Assembly (NCBI GenBank): GCA_002341315.1
Contig: DDNV01000010.1
Span: 453 to 6,721, forward strand
Length of the DNA: 6,269 nucleotides
Reading direction: 5' to 3'
DNA from: Cellvibrionales bacterium UBA2511
GTDB taxonomy: Bacteria > Pseudomonadota > Gammaproteobacteria > Pseudomonadales > Porticoccaceae
This document shows positions 1 to 6,269 of the stretch, one piece after another. The position numbers were made by a program, and so were the translations under genes. The notes beneath the pieces were generated by a model that had not been told where the DNA came from, made no database searches, and worked only from the letters and a program-made list of their open reading frames with translations. Numbering within the stretch: position 1 is the first letter of the stretch; each line of letters begins with the position of its first letter.

Positions 1-64
1 AAAATCACCCAGGCAACCCGAACACATAGAAAGGCTATCGATGTTTATGTCAGGGGAAATATTT

Positions 65-1372
65 CTAAACTAATTCAAGCAGATGGTATTTTTTCTTGCC
101 CAGCTTGACGATAAAGAAGCGACCAAACAATGCATGATCAGGCGCAAAAGAATGACTGGCCAAAAGATTGTCAGCCTCATCTTTGGCAATACCGTTAACC
201 CACACCGCCGATCGACTCAGTGCATCTTTAACTTCTCTTCCAGCCTTGGCCAGCCCGCAGTCTACCAACAACCCGGTCAACGGCTTACTGTGTACATCTG
301 CAGTACTCAAGTTACTGGCTGGCATGCCATCCTGCTTTAACTGCTCAAGATCACTCTCAGAAAGCTCGCCCAGGCCATCTGTGAAAAGCGCCCGCGTTAT
401 CCGTTCAGCGGCCGCTACACCTTCACGCCCGTGAACCAGCTCGGTCAGCTCCCGGGCAAGCAGGCCCTGCGCGGACCTCTTTCCCCCTGACTCCTGATCA
501 ACCCTCTCTATTTCCTCAATATCGCTCGCAGGCAGGAAAGTAAAGTAACGCAGGAATTTGTAGACATCCGCATCGGCTGTATTTATCCAGAACTGATAAA
601 AAGCATAGGGCGATGTTTTAGCCGGATCTAACCAGATAGTACCTGTTTCTGTTTTACCAAACTTTGTACCGTCTGACTTTGTCACCAGTGGCAGCGTCAT
701 GCCGTAAACCTGCTCGCCGTTCAATCGCCGGGTGAGGTCGATGCCGCCAGTGATATTGCCCCACTGATCAGAGCCTCCCAACTGTACCGTACAATTATAA
801 CGCCGGTTCAATTCGGCAAAATCGTAGGACTGCAGCAACATATAGGTGAACTCGGTAAAGGAAATACCCTCACCTTCCCGGCCGAGCCGTTGCTTGACCG
901 ACTCCTTATTCACCATATTGTTGACTGAAAAGTGCTTGCCAACGTCACGTAGAAACGTCAGCAAATTCATCGAACCTATCCAGTCCAGATTATTCACGAC
1001 CTCTGCAGCACAATGGCCTTTATCAAAATCAATGAAACGCGAGACCTGATTTTTTATAGACTCAACCCATCCCTCGACCACATCAGCAGTGTTAAGTTTG
1101 CGCTCCTGGGATTTGAAACTCGGGTCCCCGATCAGACCGGTGGCGCCGCCCACAAGTGCTATGGGCCTGTGTCCGGCAAGCTGAAACCTACGCAGGGCCA
1201 ATAGCGGCACCAAACTCCCTATATGAAGGCTGTCAGCGGTTGGGTCAAAGCCACAATAGACAGCACGGGACCTGTCAGCCAGGTGCTCAACAAGCGCGCC
1301 ATCACCTGTCATCTGGGCGACCAGCCCTCTGGACTGCAACTCTGCGATTAAATTCAGGGCATTTTCAGACAT
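65..1372 (-). CDS. tyrS: Tyrosyl-tRNA synthetase (TyrRS), E. coli TyrS type
   Basis: This cytoplasmic class I aminoacyl-tRNA synthetase activates tyrosine with ATP and transfers it to tRNA-Tyr. The predicted 435-residue product is close to the E. coli enzyme (about 424). The N-terminal Rossmann catalytic domain carries the HIGH-type signature HIGS at residues 50-53. The KMSKS-type loop reads KFGKT at 237-241, the form found in the E. coli and Bacillus TyrS branch. Expected tyrosine-binding residues are present: Y39, Y177, Q181, D184 and Q203. An S4-like tRNA-binding domain occupies about 362-433. The start at 1372 was chosen because MSENALNLIAELQSRGL aligns with the E. coli N terminus. An in-frame ATG at 1414 would add 14 residues and has AAGG only 2 bases upstream; neither start has a strong ribosome-binding site. 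The gene is transcribed away from the M23 peptidase gene. Function is certain, the exact start less so. Confidence 0.96.
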   Translation of the reverse strand: MSENALNLIAELQSRGLVAQMTGDGALVEHLADRSRAVYCGFDPTADSLHIGSLVPLLALRRFQLAGHRPIALVGGATGLIGDPSFKSQERKLNTADVVEGWVESIKNQVSRFIDFDKGHCAAEVVNNLDWIGSMNLLTFLRDVGKHFSVNNMVNKESVKQRLGREGEGISFTEFTYMLLQSYDFAELNRRYNCTVQLGGSDQWGNITGGIDLTRRLNGEQVYGMTLPLVTKSDGTKFGKTETGTIWLDPAKTSPYAFYQFWINTADADVYKFLRYFTFLPASDIEEIERVDQESGGKRSAQGLLARELTELVHGREGVAAAERITRALFTDGLGELSESDLEQLKQDGMPASNLSTADVHSKPLTGLLVDCGLAKAGREVKDALSRSAVWVNGIAKDEADNLLASHSFAPDHALFGRFFIVKLGKKKYHLLELV

Positions 1373-1540
1373 GCTGCCAATCCCAAATAGATGCTTTTGA
1401 AGGGGGGCAAACATTACCTTATCCGTTCACAAAAACAAGTATCGAGGCAGATAAAACCAGTTGGCGAAGGTGGGACTGACGGACTTTCTGTTATATATTG
1501 ATGCCTTAAACCAATAACCTCAGACGATTATTGAATTATC
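1373..1540. promoter_or_regulatory. Divergent intergenic region between tyrS and the M23 peptidase gene
   Basis: About 126-168 bases (depending on which tyrS start is used) separate two genes read in opposite directions, so promoters for both should lie here. On the plus strand an AT-rich extended -10-like element is visible (listed separately). On the minus strand I see no convincing -10/-35 pair for tyrS; GATACT near 1431-1436 is at best weak. I found no T-box, hairpin leader or tRNA gene. Confidence 0.5.
1489..1497 (+). promoter_or_regulatory. Candidate extended -10 promoter element for the M23 peptidase-anmK pair
   Basis: The bases TGTTATATA fit the extended -10 pattern TGN followed by a TATAAT-like hexamer (TATATA, 4 of 6). 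The hexamer ends 43 bases before the ATG at 1541. No recognisable -35 box lies at 15-18 bases upstream (the region is GGTGGG-like). This is an inference from pattern only. Confidence 0.3.
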
Positions 1541-2980
1541 ATGAGCCAAGCCAGATTCACATCAAGCACCAAAAACGAAACAATCGGACGTCAGCTGCTA
1601 GCGGCAAAACACTCCCGTCACCATTTGGTAATACTCGGTTCATTGGCTGCGGCCATATTCATCGGCTTGTCTGTATTGCCCAGCGAAGAGGTCGAAGCCA
1701 ATCGTCAGGCCGCTGCCATTGACTTAACCTTCCAGGAGAGCACTAACCGGCTGTCTCACGAACCAGCGGCTACGCTCACTGATGCCAACAGAGAGACAAC
1801 GCCTGCAAAAGACAGCCCCGAGAACAGCTCTGACCCGGCAGATGCGCTGACCTGGTCGACCGCCACTGTGCGCAGTGGCTCAAATTTGTCGACCATGTTT
1901 CAACAGGTATCGTTGAGCGCTCGAGACGTTTACCGATTGATGTCATCGTCCCCCTTGACCAAACCATTGACCAGGATGCGTCCAGGTGAAGAGCTTCTGT
2001 TTGGACTCAATGAGTCCGGGTCACTGGGCCAGTTGATCTACAACAAATCCAGGCTAGAATCCTACGTCTTTACTGAACAACGGGAAACCGATGGGCCGGC
2101 TTTCAGTGCCGAGCATGTGGTGCGCCAGCCCGAGGTTATAAACTCCTATCGAGAGTCAACCATCGATGACTCATTGTTTTTGGCTGGCGAACGGGCCGAT
2201 TTACCACACAATACCATCATGGAAATTGCCAATATTTTCGGTTGGGATGTGGACTTTGCACTCGACATCCGCAAAGGCGACAAGTTTTCAGTGCTATATG
2301 AAGAAAAATACCTGGATGGTGAAAAAATTGGTACCGGCAATATCCTGGTGGCAGAATTCACCAACCAGGGCAAGAGCTTCCAGGCGGTTCGTTACGAAGA
2401 CAGCAAAGGAGTAGCGAGCTATTACACCCCCGATGGCATGAGTATGCGTAAAGCCTTTTTACGCGCACCACTGGATTTCACAAGAATCAGCTCGAATTTC
2501 AATCTGCGCAGGATGCACCCCATCCACAAAAGCATTCGCGCCCACCGCGGCGTTGATTATGCGGCACCTCGAGGAACGCCAATCTTTGCCTCTGGTGAGG
2601 GCAAGGTCATCGCATCTGCCTACAGCAAAGCCAATGGCAACTACGTCTTTATTCAGCATGGCCAAGGGTACACCACCAAGTACCTGCATCTCGACAAGCG
2701 TACCGTGAAGCGGGGCCAACATGTCAAACAGCGCCAGGTCATCGGCACCTTGGGTTCCACGGGCTATGCAACCGGACCACACCTGCATTACGAATTTCTG
2801 GTCAATGGTGTTCATCGAAACCCCCGCACCGTTTCTTTGCCCGAAGCACAACCAATTGACCCGGCAGAAAAAAGCAGGTTCGTCAGTGCCACCAAGACAT
2901 TAATGACCCGGCTGGCAAAAAACCGCCAAAGCTTCAGAGTGGCCCTGCTCACTGAAAAAAATCCATCTCAAGCCGATTGA
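1541..2980 (+). CDS. Membrane-anchored M23 family peptidoglycan endopeptidase (MepM/Csd3-like)
   Basis: This 479-residue protein is predicted to be an inner-membrane-anchored periplasmic zinc endopeptidase that cleaves peptide cross-links in peptidoglycan. A basic N terminus (1-28) precedes one hydrophobic segment at about 29-47, followed by a polar linker to about 103. Next comes an OapA/LysM-like region (about 104-165) and a middle domain (about 195-305) like those in MepM/Csd3 relatives, where they can occlude the active site. The M23 (LytM) domain spans about 310-430. Zinc ligands are visible as H335 and D339 in HRGVD and H416 in HLH. H383 and H414 are the expected catalytic histidines, so the enzyme looks active. 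The ATG at 1541 is the first possible start (an in-frame TGA lies at 1532), but no clear Shine-Dalgarno precedes it. anmK follows after 11 bases, so the two are probably co-transcribed. Assignment to MepM rather than a paralogue is not certain. Confidence 0.93.
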   Translation: MSQARFTSSTKNETIGRQLLAAKHSRHHLVILGSLAAAIFIGLSVLPSEEVEANRQAAAIDLTFQESTNRLSHEPAATLTDANRETTPAKDSPENSSDPADALTWSTATVRSGSNLSTMFQQVSLSARDVYRLMSSSPLTKPLTRMRPGEELLFGLNESGSLGQLIYNKSRLESYVFTEQRETDGPAFSAEHVVRQPEVINSYRESTIDDSLFLAGERADLPHNTIMEIANIFGWDVDFALDIRKGDKFSVLYEEKYLDGEKIGTGNILVAEFTNQGKSFQAVRYEDSKGVASYYTPDGMSMRKAFLRAPLDFTRISSNFNLRRMHPIHKSIRAHRGVDYAAPRGTPIFASGEGKVIASAYSKANGNYVFIQHGQGYTTKYLHLDKRTVKRGQHVKQRQVIGTLGSTGYATGPHLHYEFLVNGVHRNPRTVSLPEAQPIDPAEKSRFVSATKTLMTRLAKNRQSFRVALLTEKNPSQAD

Positions 2981-2991
2981 TCGCACGATAA

Positions 2992-4119
2992 ATGCCTGAC
3001 AGAGAACTTTACATAGGCCTGATGTCAGGCACCAGCGCCGACTCCATAGATGCCGCTTTAGCCGACCTGTCAGACGGACAACACCGCCTTCTGGCTACGC
3101 TCAGTTGTGATATAGCCGACCTCAAAAACGATATTCACGAACTGGCCACCCCCGGCTTTAATGAGATTTCTCGTATGGGGCAACTGGATCGGGAGCTGGG
3201 GCTTCGTTTTGCCAATGCTGCCAACACACTACTCCAAAGGGAGTACATTGACAGCAGCCAAGTGATCGCCATAGGCAGCCACGGCCAAACTATTCGCCAT
3301 ACCCCCCCCGGAGATGGCAACAACAGGCACCCATTTACCCTGCAGATCGGCGACCCCAATACCATTGCTCACCTGACGGGCATTACCACCGTTGCTGACT
3401 TTCGTCGGCGCGATATTGCACTTGGTGGGCAGGGCGCACCGCTGACTCCACTGTTCCACCGTGCGACATTTGAGAAACCCGGAACACTGAGAGCAATTAT
3501 CAATATTGGCGGGATTGCCAATATCACATTGCTATTCGGCGATGGCGTGTCCAGCCCACTGGGTTACGACACCGGCCCCGGCAACGGGCTGATGGATAGC
3601 TGGATTTTGCAATCTCTCGGCGAAGCCTACGATGACAACGGCCAGTGGGCCAGTGAGGGTCAAGTCATCCCGACTTTACTGGAACAGTTTTTAAAAACAC
3701 CCTACCTATTCAAAAAAGCTCCCAAGAGCACCGGTAGAGAGCTGTTTAACCCCGAGTGGCTATCACAACAATTGGTTAGCTTCGGGGATTCAATAGAGCC
3801 GGCTGACCTGCAAGCCACGCTGCTCGAATTTACGGCACAGACCATCAGCACAGGTATCAGAAAATCTCACAGACCAATCACAGAGGCCTACCTTTGTGGT
3901 GGTGGCGCCTATAACGGCGCCCTTGTCAGCCGCATCAGTGCGCTGCTGAATCCGATACAGGTAAGCACTACAGAGGCATTGGGAATACTGCCAGGATGGG
4001 TGGAAGCGATGGCCTTTGCCTGGCTTGCTCAGCAAACCCTTGCCGGCAAACCGGGGAATGAGCCTACCGTAACCGGAGCTTCAGCAGCCTCCGTTTTAGG
4101 CGCTATTCATCCCGCCTGA
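2992..4119 (+). CDS. anmK: Anhydro-N-acetylmuramic acid kinase
   Basis: AnmK hydrolyses the 1,6-anhydro ring of anhydro-MurNAc released by lytic transglycosylases and phosphorylates it with ATP, giving MurNAc-6-phosphate for cell-wall recycling in the cytoplasm. The 375-residue length matches the family (about 363-370). Visible motifs in order: the N-terminal phosphate-binding GLMSGTSADSID (residues 9-20), GSHGQTIRH (95-103), VADFRRRD (134-141) with GGQGAPL (145-151), NIGGIANIT (171-179), DTGPGN (193-198), PKSTGRE (244-250) and CGGGAYN (302-308). D193 corresponds to the catalytic aspartate (Asp182) known from the Pseudomonas aeruginosa enzyme. The first motif has A and S where GTSLDG is more common; both conserved aspartates (D17 and D20) are kept. 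The start lies 11 bases after the M23 peptidase stop with no evident ribosome-binding site, suggesting coupling to the upstream gene. Placement beside a peptidoglycan hydrolase fits the recycling role. Confidence 0.96.
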   Translation: MPDRELYIGLMSGTSADSIDAALADLSDGQHRLLATLSCDIADLKNDIHELATPGFNEISRMGQLDRELGLRFANAANTLLQREYIDSSQVIAIGSHGQTIRHTPPGDGNNRHPFTLQIGDPNTIAHLTGITTVADFRRRDIALGGQGAPLTPLFHRATFEKPGTLRAIINIGGIANITLLFGDGVSSPLGYDTGPGNGLMDSWILQSLGEAYDDNGQWASEGQVIPTLLEQFLKTPYLFKKAPKSTGRELFNPEWLSQQLVSFGDSIEPADLQATLLEFTAQTISTGIRKSHRPITEAYLCGGGAYNGALVSRISALLNPIQVSTTEALGILPGWVEAMAFAWLAQQTLAGKPGNEPTVTGASAASVLGAIHPA

Positions 4120-4289
4120 GCAAGCTGACAACAGGTTTTAGCTGCTGCAAGTCACACAGTCTTTGACTTATGTCTTCCTTCAAATGAGGTTGACGAGAAG
4201 AAGTGTAACGGTACAACAAGCACGGAAATGCGGCCCGGCACAGCAATATTTTTATAGGCGTATATTTTAAACACCCTAATCCGAACCGA
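4120..4289. other. Convergent intergenic gap between anmK and erpA
   Basis: This is 170 bases of untranslated sequence where two convergent transcripts should end. Several short stems were examined: CCTG/CAGG followed by TTTT just after anmK (4115-4138), AAGTCA/TGACTT (4149-4169) and AATAT/ATATT near 4250-4270. None combines a strong GC stem with a T-run, so no intrinsic terminator is called. No small gene with a credible start and coding character is seen. Confidence 0.6.
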
Positions 4290-4643
4290 CTATACAGAAA
4301 ATGAGGAACCACACCCACAGGTGGTAGTGGCATTGGGGTTGGTTATCGTAAAGCGCGAACCCTGCAAACCCTCTTCATAGTCAACAGTTGAGCCCGACAG
4401 ATACTGAAAACTGAGCGGATCCACTACCACAGCCACGCCATCCTTGCTGACCAGGGTATCGTCTTCCGCAGTAACTTCATCAAAACTAAACCCGTACTGA
4501 AACCCCGAGCAGCCACCACCAGTGACAAATACCCGCAACTTGAGATCAGGATTTCCCTCTTCTTCGACAAGCGCTTTCACCTTTTCGGACGCGTTGTCCG
4601 AAATGTATAACGGCATCGGTGTAAATGTTGCAATACCTGACAT
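4290..4643 (-). CDS. erpA: Iron-sulfur cluster insertion protein ErpA (A-type carrier)
   Basis: ErpA is a cytoplasmic A-type carrier that receives Fe-S clusters from the assembly scaffold and delivers them to apoproteins. In E. coli this includes the isoprenoid enzymes IspG and IspH. The 117-residue product matches the family size (114 in E. coli). The three cluster-binding cysteines are present: C45 in [12 protein letters not shown], and C109 and C111 in the C-terminal [10 protein letters not shown]. The block [14 protein letters not shown] and the segment VDPLSFQYL are very close to known ErpA sequences and separate it from IscA and SufA. The start at 4643 is supported by alignment (MSGIATFTP resembles the Pseudomonas N terminus) and by AGGAG at 4649-4653, five bases upstream. 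The frame is open further upstream to 4766, but that stretch is non-coding leader. The gene lies 103 bases downstream of the bactofilin gene and may have its own promoter. Confidence 0.96.
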   Translation of the reverse strand: MSGIATFTPMPLYISDNASEKVKALVEEEGNPDLKLRVFVTGGGCSGFQYGFSFDEVTAEDDTLVSKDGVAVVVDPLSFQYLSGSTVDYEEGLQGSRFTITNPNATTTCGCGSSFSV

Positions 4644-4648
4644 GCATG

Positions 4649-4653
4649 CTCCT
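4649..4653 (-). promoter_or_regulatory. Ribosome-binding site of erpA
   Basis: AGGAG on the minus strand, five bases before the ATG at 4643. It decides the erpA start against the longer open frame that begins near 4766. Confidence 0.8.
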
Positions 4654-4666
4654 GAATGAATCGTAA

Positions 4667-4699
4667 GGAATGCATTAACCAACAATACCCAAGCATTCC
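4667..4699 (-). repeat. Inverted repeat GGAATGC/GCATTCC in the erpA leader
   Basis: Two perfect 7-base arms lie at 4667-4673 and 4693-4699, separated by 19 bases. On the erpA-sense strand GGAATGC comes first and GCATTCC second, so an RNA stem could form ahead of the ribosome-binding site. The upstream arm shares bases with the loop of the other inverted repeat at 4684-4710, so the two structures either exclude each other or form a pseudoknot. Function is unknown. Confidence 0.45.
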
Positions 4700-4710
4700 A
4701 CTCAGGTATT
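4684..4710 (-). repeat. Inverted repeat AATACC/GGTATT upstream of erpA (possible operator or hairpin)
   Basis: Perfect 6-base arms lie at 4684-4689 and 4705-4710. In an erpA-sense RNA the stem extends to 10 pairs (two G-U) with a 7-base loop UGGAAUG. No T-run follows, so it is not a typical terminator. The 4705-4710 arm overlaps the candidate -10 of erpA, which would suit a protein-binding operator. Spacing between the CC and GG of the arms is 15 bases, which does not match the 13 I recall for IscR type 2 sites. Confidence 0.45.
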
Positions 4711-4716
4711 CTATCA
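4708..4716 (-). promoter_or_regulatory. Candidate extended -10 promoter for erpA
   Basis: The minus strand reads TGATAGAAT: an extended -10 TG, one base, and TAGAAT (5 of 6 to TATAAT). No -35 match lies 16-18 bases upstream. Transcription would begin near 4700, giving a leader of about 55-60 bases. This would let erpA be expressed independently of argC and the bactofilin gene. Confidence 0.45.
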
Positions 4717-4746
4717 TGAAGCGTGGCTCTACTGCCTAGTGGCTTA

Positions 4747-5187
4747 TTAGGCTTTATCCAGTGCAACTTCTTCCGCGGCTACCGGCGCACTCTCTTCCGA
4801 AGGGGCTGCAGACTCTGATGCAGCCTGGCCTTGATGGACAAAATTGCCGTTGACTTGAGCGCCTTTCTCAATTTCGATCAAGCAATAGTGCAAATTACCA
4901 TCCACTACCGCCTTCGCCGCCAGCTCTACCTGATGATTGGAGTAGATATTGCCTTCAATGCGGCCATTTATGACGACCACCGGAACAGTAATATCGCCCA
5001 CCACACGACCCTGCGGCAGGATACGAACCCGCGCATCGGCACCATCATCAGCCTTGATATTGCCGGTAATGTGCCCTTCCACCTCAAGATTTCCGGCGAA
5101 ATGAATGTCGCCTACTACGGAAGTCCCTCCGGCTACCAGTGTTGTCGCACCCGCTGCAAAGGGTGCCGGGGTTGTTTTCTTTCTCAT
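4747..5187 (-). CDS. Bactofilin (polymer-forming cytoskeletal protein)
   Basis: Bactofilins polymerise without nucleotide into cytoplasmic, often membrane-associated filaments and scaffold cell-wall enzymes, stalks or polar complexes. This 146-residue protein has the usual layout. A short basic, Pro/Ala-rich tail (1-14) precedes a beta-helical core at about 15-118. The core has repeating glycine-rich turns ([34 protein letters not shown]) and ends in the family-typical [11 protein letters not shown] stretch. A disordered Ala/Glu/Ser tail (about 119-146) follows. I chose ATG 5187 because GAGGTG stands four bases upstream. An ATG at 5199, preceded by GAGG, would add four residues and overlap the upstream stop by one base (TGATG). 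Either way the gene is coupled to the coiled-coil membrane protein gene before it. The M23 peptidase across the erpA/anmK gap is a possible functional partner by analogy with CcmA/Csd and BacA/LmdC systems. Confidence 0.92.
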   Translation of the reverse strand: MRKKTTPAPFAAGATTLVAGGTSVVGDIHFAGNLEVEGHITGNIKADDGADARVRILPQGRVVGDITVPVVVINGRIEGNIYSNHQVELAAKAVVDGNLHYCLIEIEKGAQVNGNFVHQGQAASESAAPSEESAPVAAEEVALDKA

Positions 5188-5198
5188 GATCCACCTCA

Positions 5199-5918
5199 TC
5201 AAGCCTCATTCAGCTGCCAATCAAAACTTCGCTCCACGCGGGTATTTTCGGCACCGTCTTTCCACACACTCACCAACACCGTCAATGGCTGGAAACCAAC
5301 AGGCAACCGTATGCTGCCCTCCAGAACTTGAAAATACTTGAACGTGGCCTGCAACGGCAACGTATCGACCTCAGCATCCAGCGTGTCAAACCCTACAGCG
5401 AATGGCTGACCGTCACTGAGACCCTCTACACGAATAACAACATTCACCTTGATTTGCTTCAGATTGGCCGCTTTTTGCTGGACAATCAGACGGTAGGCCA
5501 CCGTCCCGTTTTTCCCGCCGGGTTTCAGCACAAGCCTGCCGATTTGCAGGCCCGCCTCCTTATCATTCTCCTGCAAAAGGTTTTGATACAGGCCCAGCTC
5601 CTCTTCATTCGCGGCCAACTTTTGCTGCAAAGAGGTCACCAGTTTTCTGACGGATTCCAGAGAGGTCGCATCAACCTGGGCACCAAGTTCTGCATTTGCC
5701 AGCTGCTGCTGCAGCTGCAAATTCTGCTCACGGACCGATTTAAGCTCTCTGGCCAAAACCCTGCTATCGATCACGGCCCGGTCAAAAAACCCGCCCCCCA
5801 GTAAAAAACCAACACCACAGGCGGCAGTCACAGCCAACACCCAAAGCACCAGCTCCAACCGTCGATGGCCTGGCCGGTGGGGCCTGACAATTAACTGCTC
5901 CGGCTCTGTTCTGGACAT
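5199..5918 (-). CDS. Single-pass membrane protein with coiled coil, DUF6776-like, function unknown
   Basis: The 239-residue product has a short basic cytoplasmic N terminus (1-20, rich in R and H) and one transmembrane helix at about 21-43. A glutamine- and leucine-rich heptad-like coiled coil follows at about 52-120, then a C-terminal, mainly beta-type domain (about 125-239). By the positive-inside rule the bulk should lie in the periplasm. The layout (anchor, coiled coil, beta domain) recalls MreC-type scaffolds, but I see no sequence evidence of homology. I place it in the DUF6776 group by position and architecture, from memory. The ATG at 5918 shares a base with the argC stop (TGATG); the longer upstream frame overlaps argC and is rejected. 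It ends at or within a few bases of the bactofilin start, so both are probably translated from one message. No catalytic motif is visible. Confidence 0.8.
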   Translation of the reverse strand: MSRTEPEQLIVRPHRPGHRRLELVLWVLAVTAACGVGFLLGGGFFDRAVIDSRVLARELKSVREQNLQLQQQLANAELGAQVDATSLESVRKLVTSLQQKLAANEEELGLYQNLLQENDKEAGLQIGRLVLKPGGKNGTVAYRLIVQQKAANLKQIKVNVVIRVEGLSDGQPFAVGFDTLDAEVDTLPLQATFKYFQVLEGSIRLPVGFQPLTVLVSVWKDGAENTRVERSFDWQLNEA

Positions 5919-6269
5919 CAGGGGAGCAATGCAGGCGCCAGTAAACCGGCCTTCTCTGAAAAGCCAAACATGATATTCATATTCTGGATAGCCTGCCCCG
6001 AGGCACCTTTTACCAGGTTGTCCTCGGCCGCCAACACCACCACCTTGTTTCCATTCTCCGGCCGAAACACGCTTATCCTGCAAACATTGGAACCGCGAAC
6101 CGAACGCGTCTCCGGATGGCTACCGGCCGGCATCACATCGACAAAAGGTTCATCCCGAAAGCGATCTTCATAGAGTCGCTGCAAATCCACCCCGGTATTC
6201 AGCAGGTTGGCGTAGAGCGTGGAATGAATACCCCTGATCATGGGCAGCAGGTGCGGCACAAAAGTCAGC
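5918..6269 (-). CDS. argC: N-acetyl-gamma-glutamyl-phosphate reductase, C-terminal part (cut by window edge)
   Basis: ArgC is the cytoplasmic NADPH-dependent enzyme of arginine biosynthesis that reduces N-acetyl-glutamyl-phosphate to N-acetyl-glutamate semialdehyde. Only the last 116 codons are present; the frame runs off the window at 6269. It begins inside [14 protein letters not shown], the typical ArgC stretch after the catalytic domain, followed by [17 protein letters not shown]. It ends with the conserved C terminus [15 protein letters not shown]. The catalytic cysteine and NADP-binding domain lie outside the window. The valine codon GTG at 6257-6259 is internal, not a start. The stop codon overlaps the next start by one base, tying this gene to the DUF6776-like gene. 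Confidence 0.95.
   Translation of the reverse strand, partial: LTFVPHLLPMIRGIHSTLYANLLNTGVDLQRLYEDRFRDEPFVDVMPAGSHPETRSVRGSNVCRISVFRPENGNKVVVLAAEDNLVKGASGQAIQNMNIMFGFSEKAGLLAPALLP

Noticed and set aside
1..64. Terminator or RNA gene downstream of tyrS
   Set aside because: Only weak stems such as ATAG/CTAT near 25-39 are present and there is no GC stem followed by a T-run; the window ends too soon to judge what follows.
2459..2851. 130-residue minus-strand open frame opposite the M23 domain
   Set aside because: It is antisense to the zinc-binding domain, which has all its catalytic residues; no start signal or family resemblance.
4103..4333. 76-residue minus-strand frame spanning the anmK-erpA gap
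   Set aside because: It overlaps both flanking gene ends, has no credible ribosome-binding site and no family features.
4684..4710. IscR type 2 site upstream of erpA
   Set aside because: The CC to GG spacing is 15 rather than the expected 13 bases and the inner YA/TR positions do not line up.
4734..4752. GCCTA/TAGGC stem over the bactofilin stop codon as a terminator
   Set aside because: Five base pairs with a 9-base loop and no T-run are too weak to call.
4644..4766. N-terminal extension of ErpA by 41 residues in an open frame
   Set aside because: The extra residues have no counterpart in ErpA proteins, while AGGAG is placed correctly for the ATG at 4643; the stretch also contains the promoter-like and repeat sequences.
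4831..5331. 166-residue plus-strand open frame antisense to the bactofilin and DUF6776-like genes
   Set aside because: It is the reverse-strand shadow of two genes with strong coding evidence and shows no recognisable domain.
5328..5804. 158-residue plus-strand open frame opposite the coiled-coil region
   Set aside because: Its Gln/Leu-rich composition mirrors the low-complexity coiled-coil codons on the other strand.
5919..6083. Upstream extension of the DUF6776-like frame into argC
   Set aside because: It overlaps the clearly coding argC C terminus in another frame and its residue composition looks like a shadow; ATG 5918 fits the stop-start overlap.

Overview
The window is a compact, roughly 50-55% GC bacterial chromosome segment that carries only core genes. 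Every long open frame is either a recognisable conserved gene or the shadow of one. There is no mobile element, CRISPR array, tRNA or rRNA that I can support. The set tyrS / M23 peptidase / anmK / erpA / bactofilin / coiled-coil membrane protein / argC, in this order and orientation, resembles the arrangement I recall from Pseudomonas and related Gammaproteobacteria. The A-type carrier erpA with its typical C-terminal CGCGSSFSV tail also points to a gammaproteobacterium. Species cannot be fixed; a marine Pseudomonadales/Cellvibrionales-type organism is a guess.

Layout: (1) 65-1372, minus strand: tyrosyl-tRNA synthetase. (2) 1373-1540: divergent intergenic region. (3) 1541-2980 and 2992-4119, plus strand: a membrane-anchored M23 cell-wall endopeptidase and, 11 bases later, anhydro-N-acetylmuramic acid kinase. 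Together they form a peptidoglycan turnover and recycling pair. (4) 4120-4289: convergent gap with no convincing terminator. (5) 4290-6269, minus strand, read right to left: the 3' part of argC, a single-pass coiled-coil membrane protein (DUF6776-like), a bactofilin, then after a 103-base gap the Fe-S carrier erpA. argC and the DUF6776-like gene share one base (TGATG). The DUF6776-like gene and the bactofilin are similarly close or overlapping, which suggests a translationally coupled unit.

Functionally, three genes concern the envelope: the M23 hydrolase cuts peptidoglycan cross-links, AnmK recycles anhydro-muramic acid, and the bactofilin forms a filament that in other bacteria positions M23-type hydrolases. 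The DUF6776-like protein is the least understood gene and a plausible membrane partner of the bactofilin. The other genes are housekeeping: tyrosine charging, arginine biosynthesis and Fe-S cluster delivery. The most interesting non-coding signal is the bactofilin-erpA gap. It holds an extended -10 promoter candidate overlapped by one inverted repeat, and a second inverted repeat that shares bases with the first. It could be an operator or a switchable leader RNA. No clearly new system was found.
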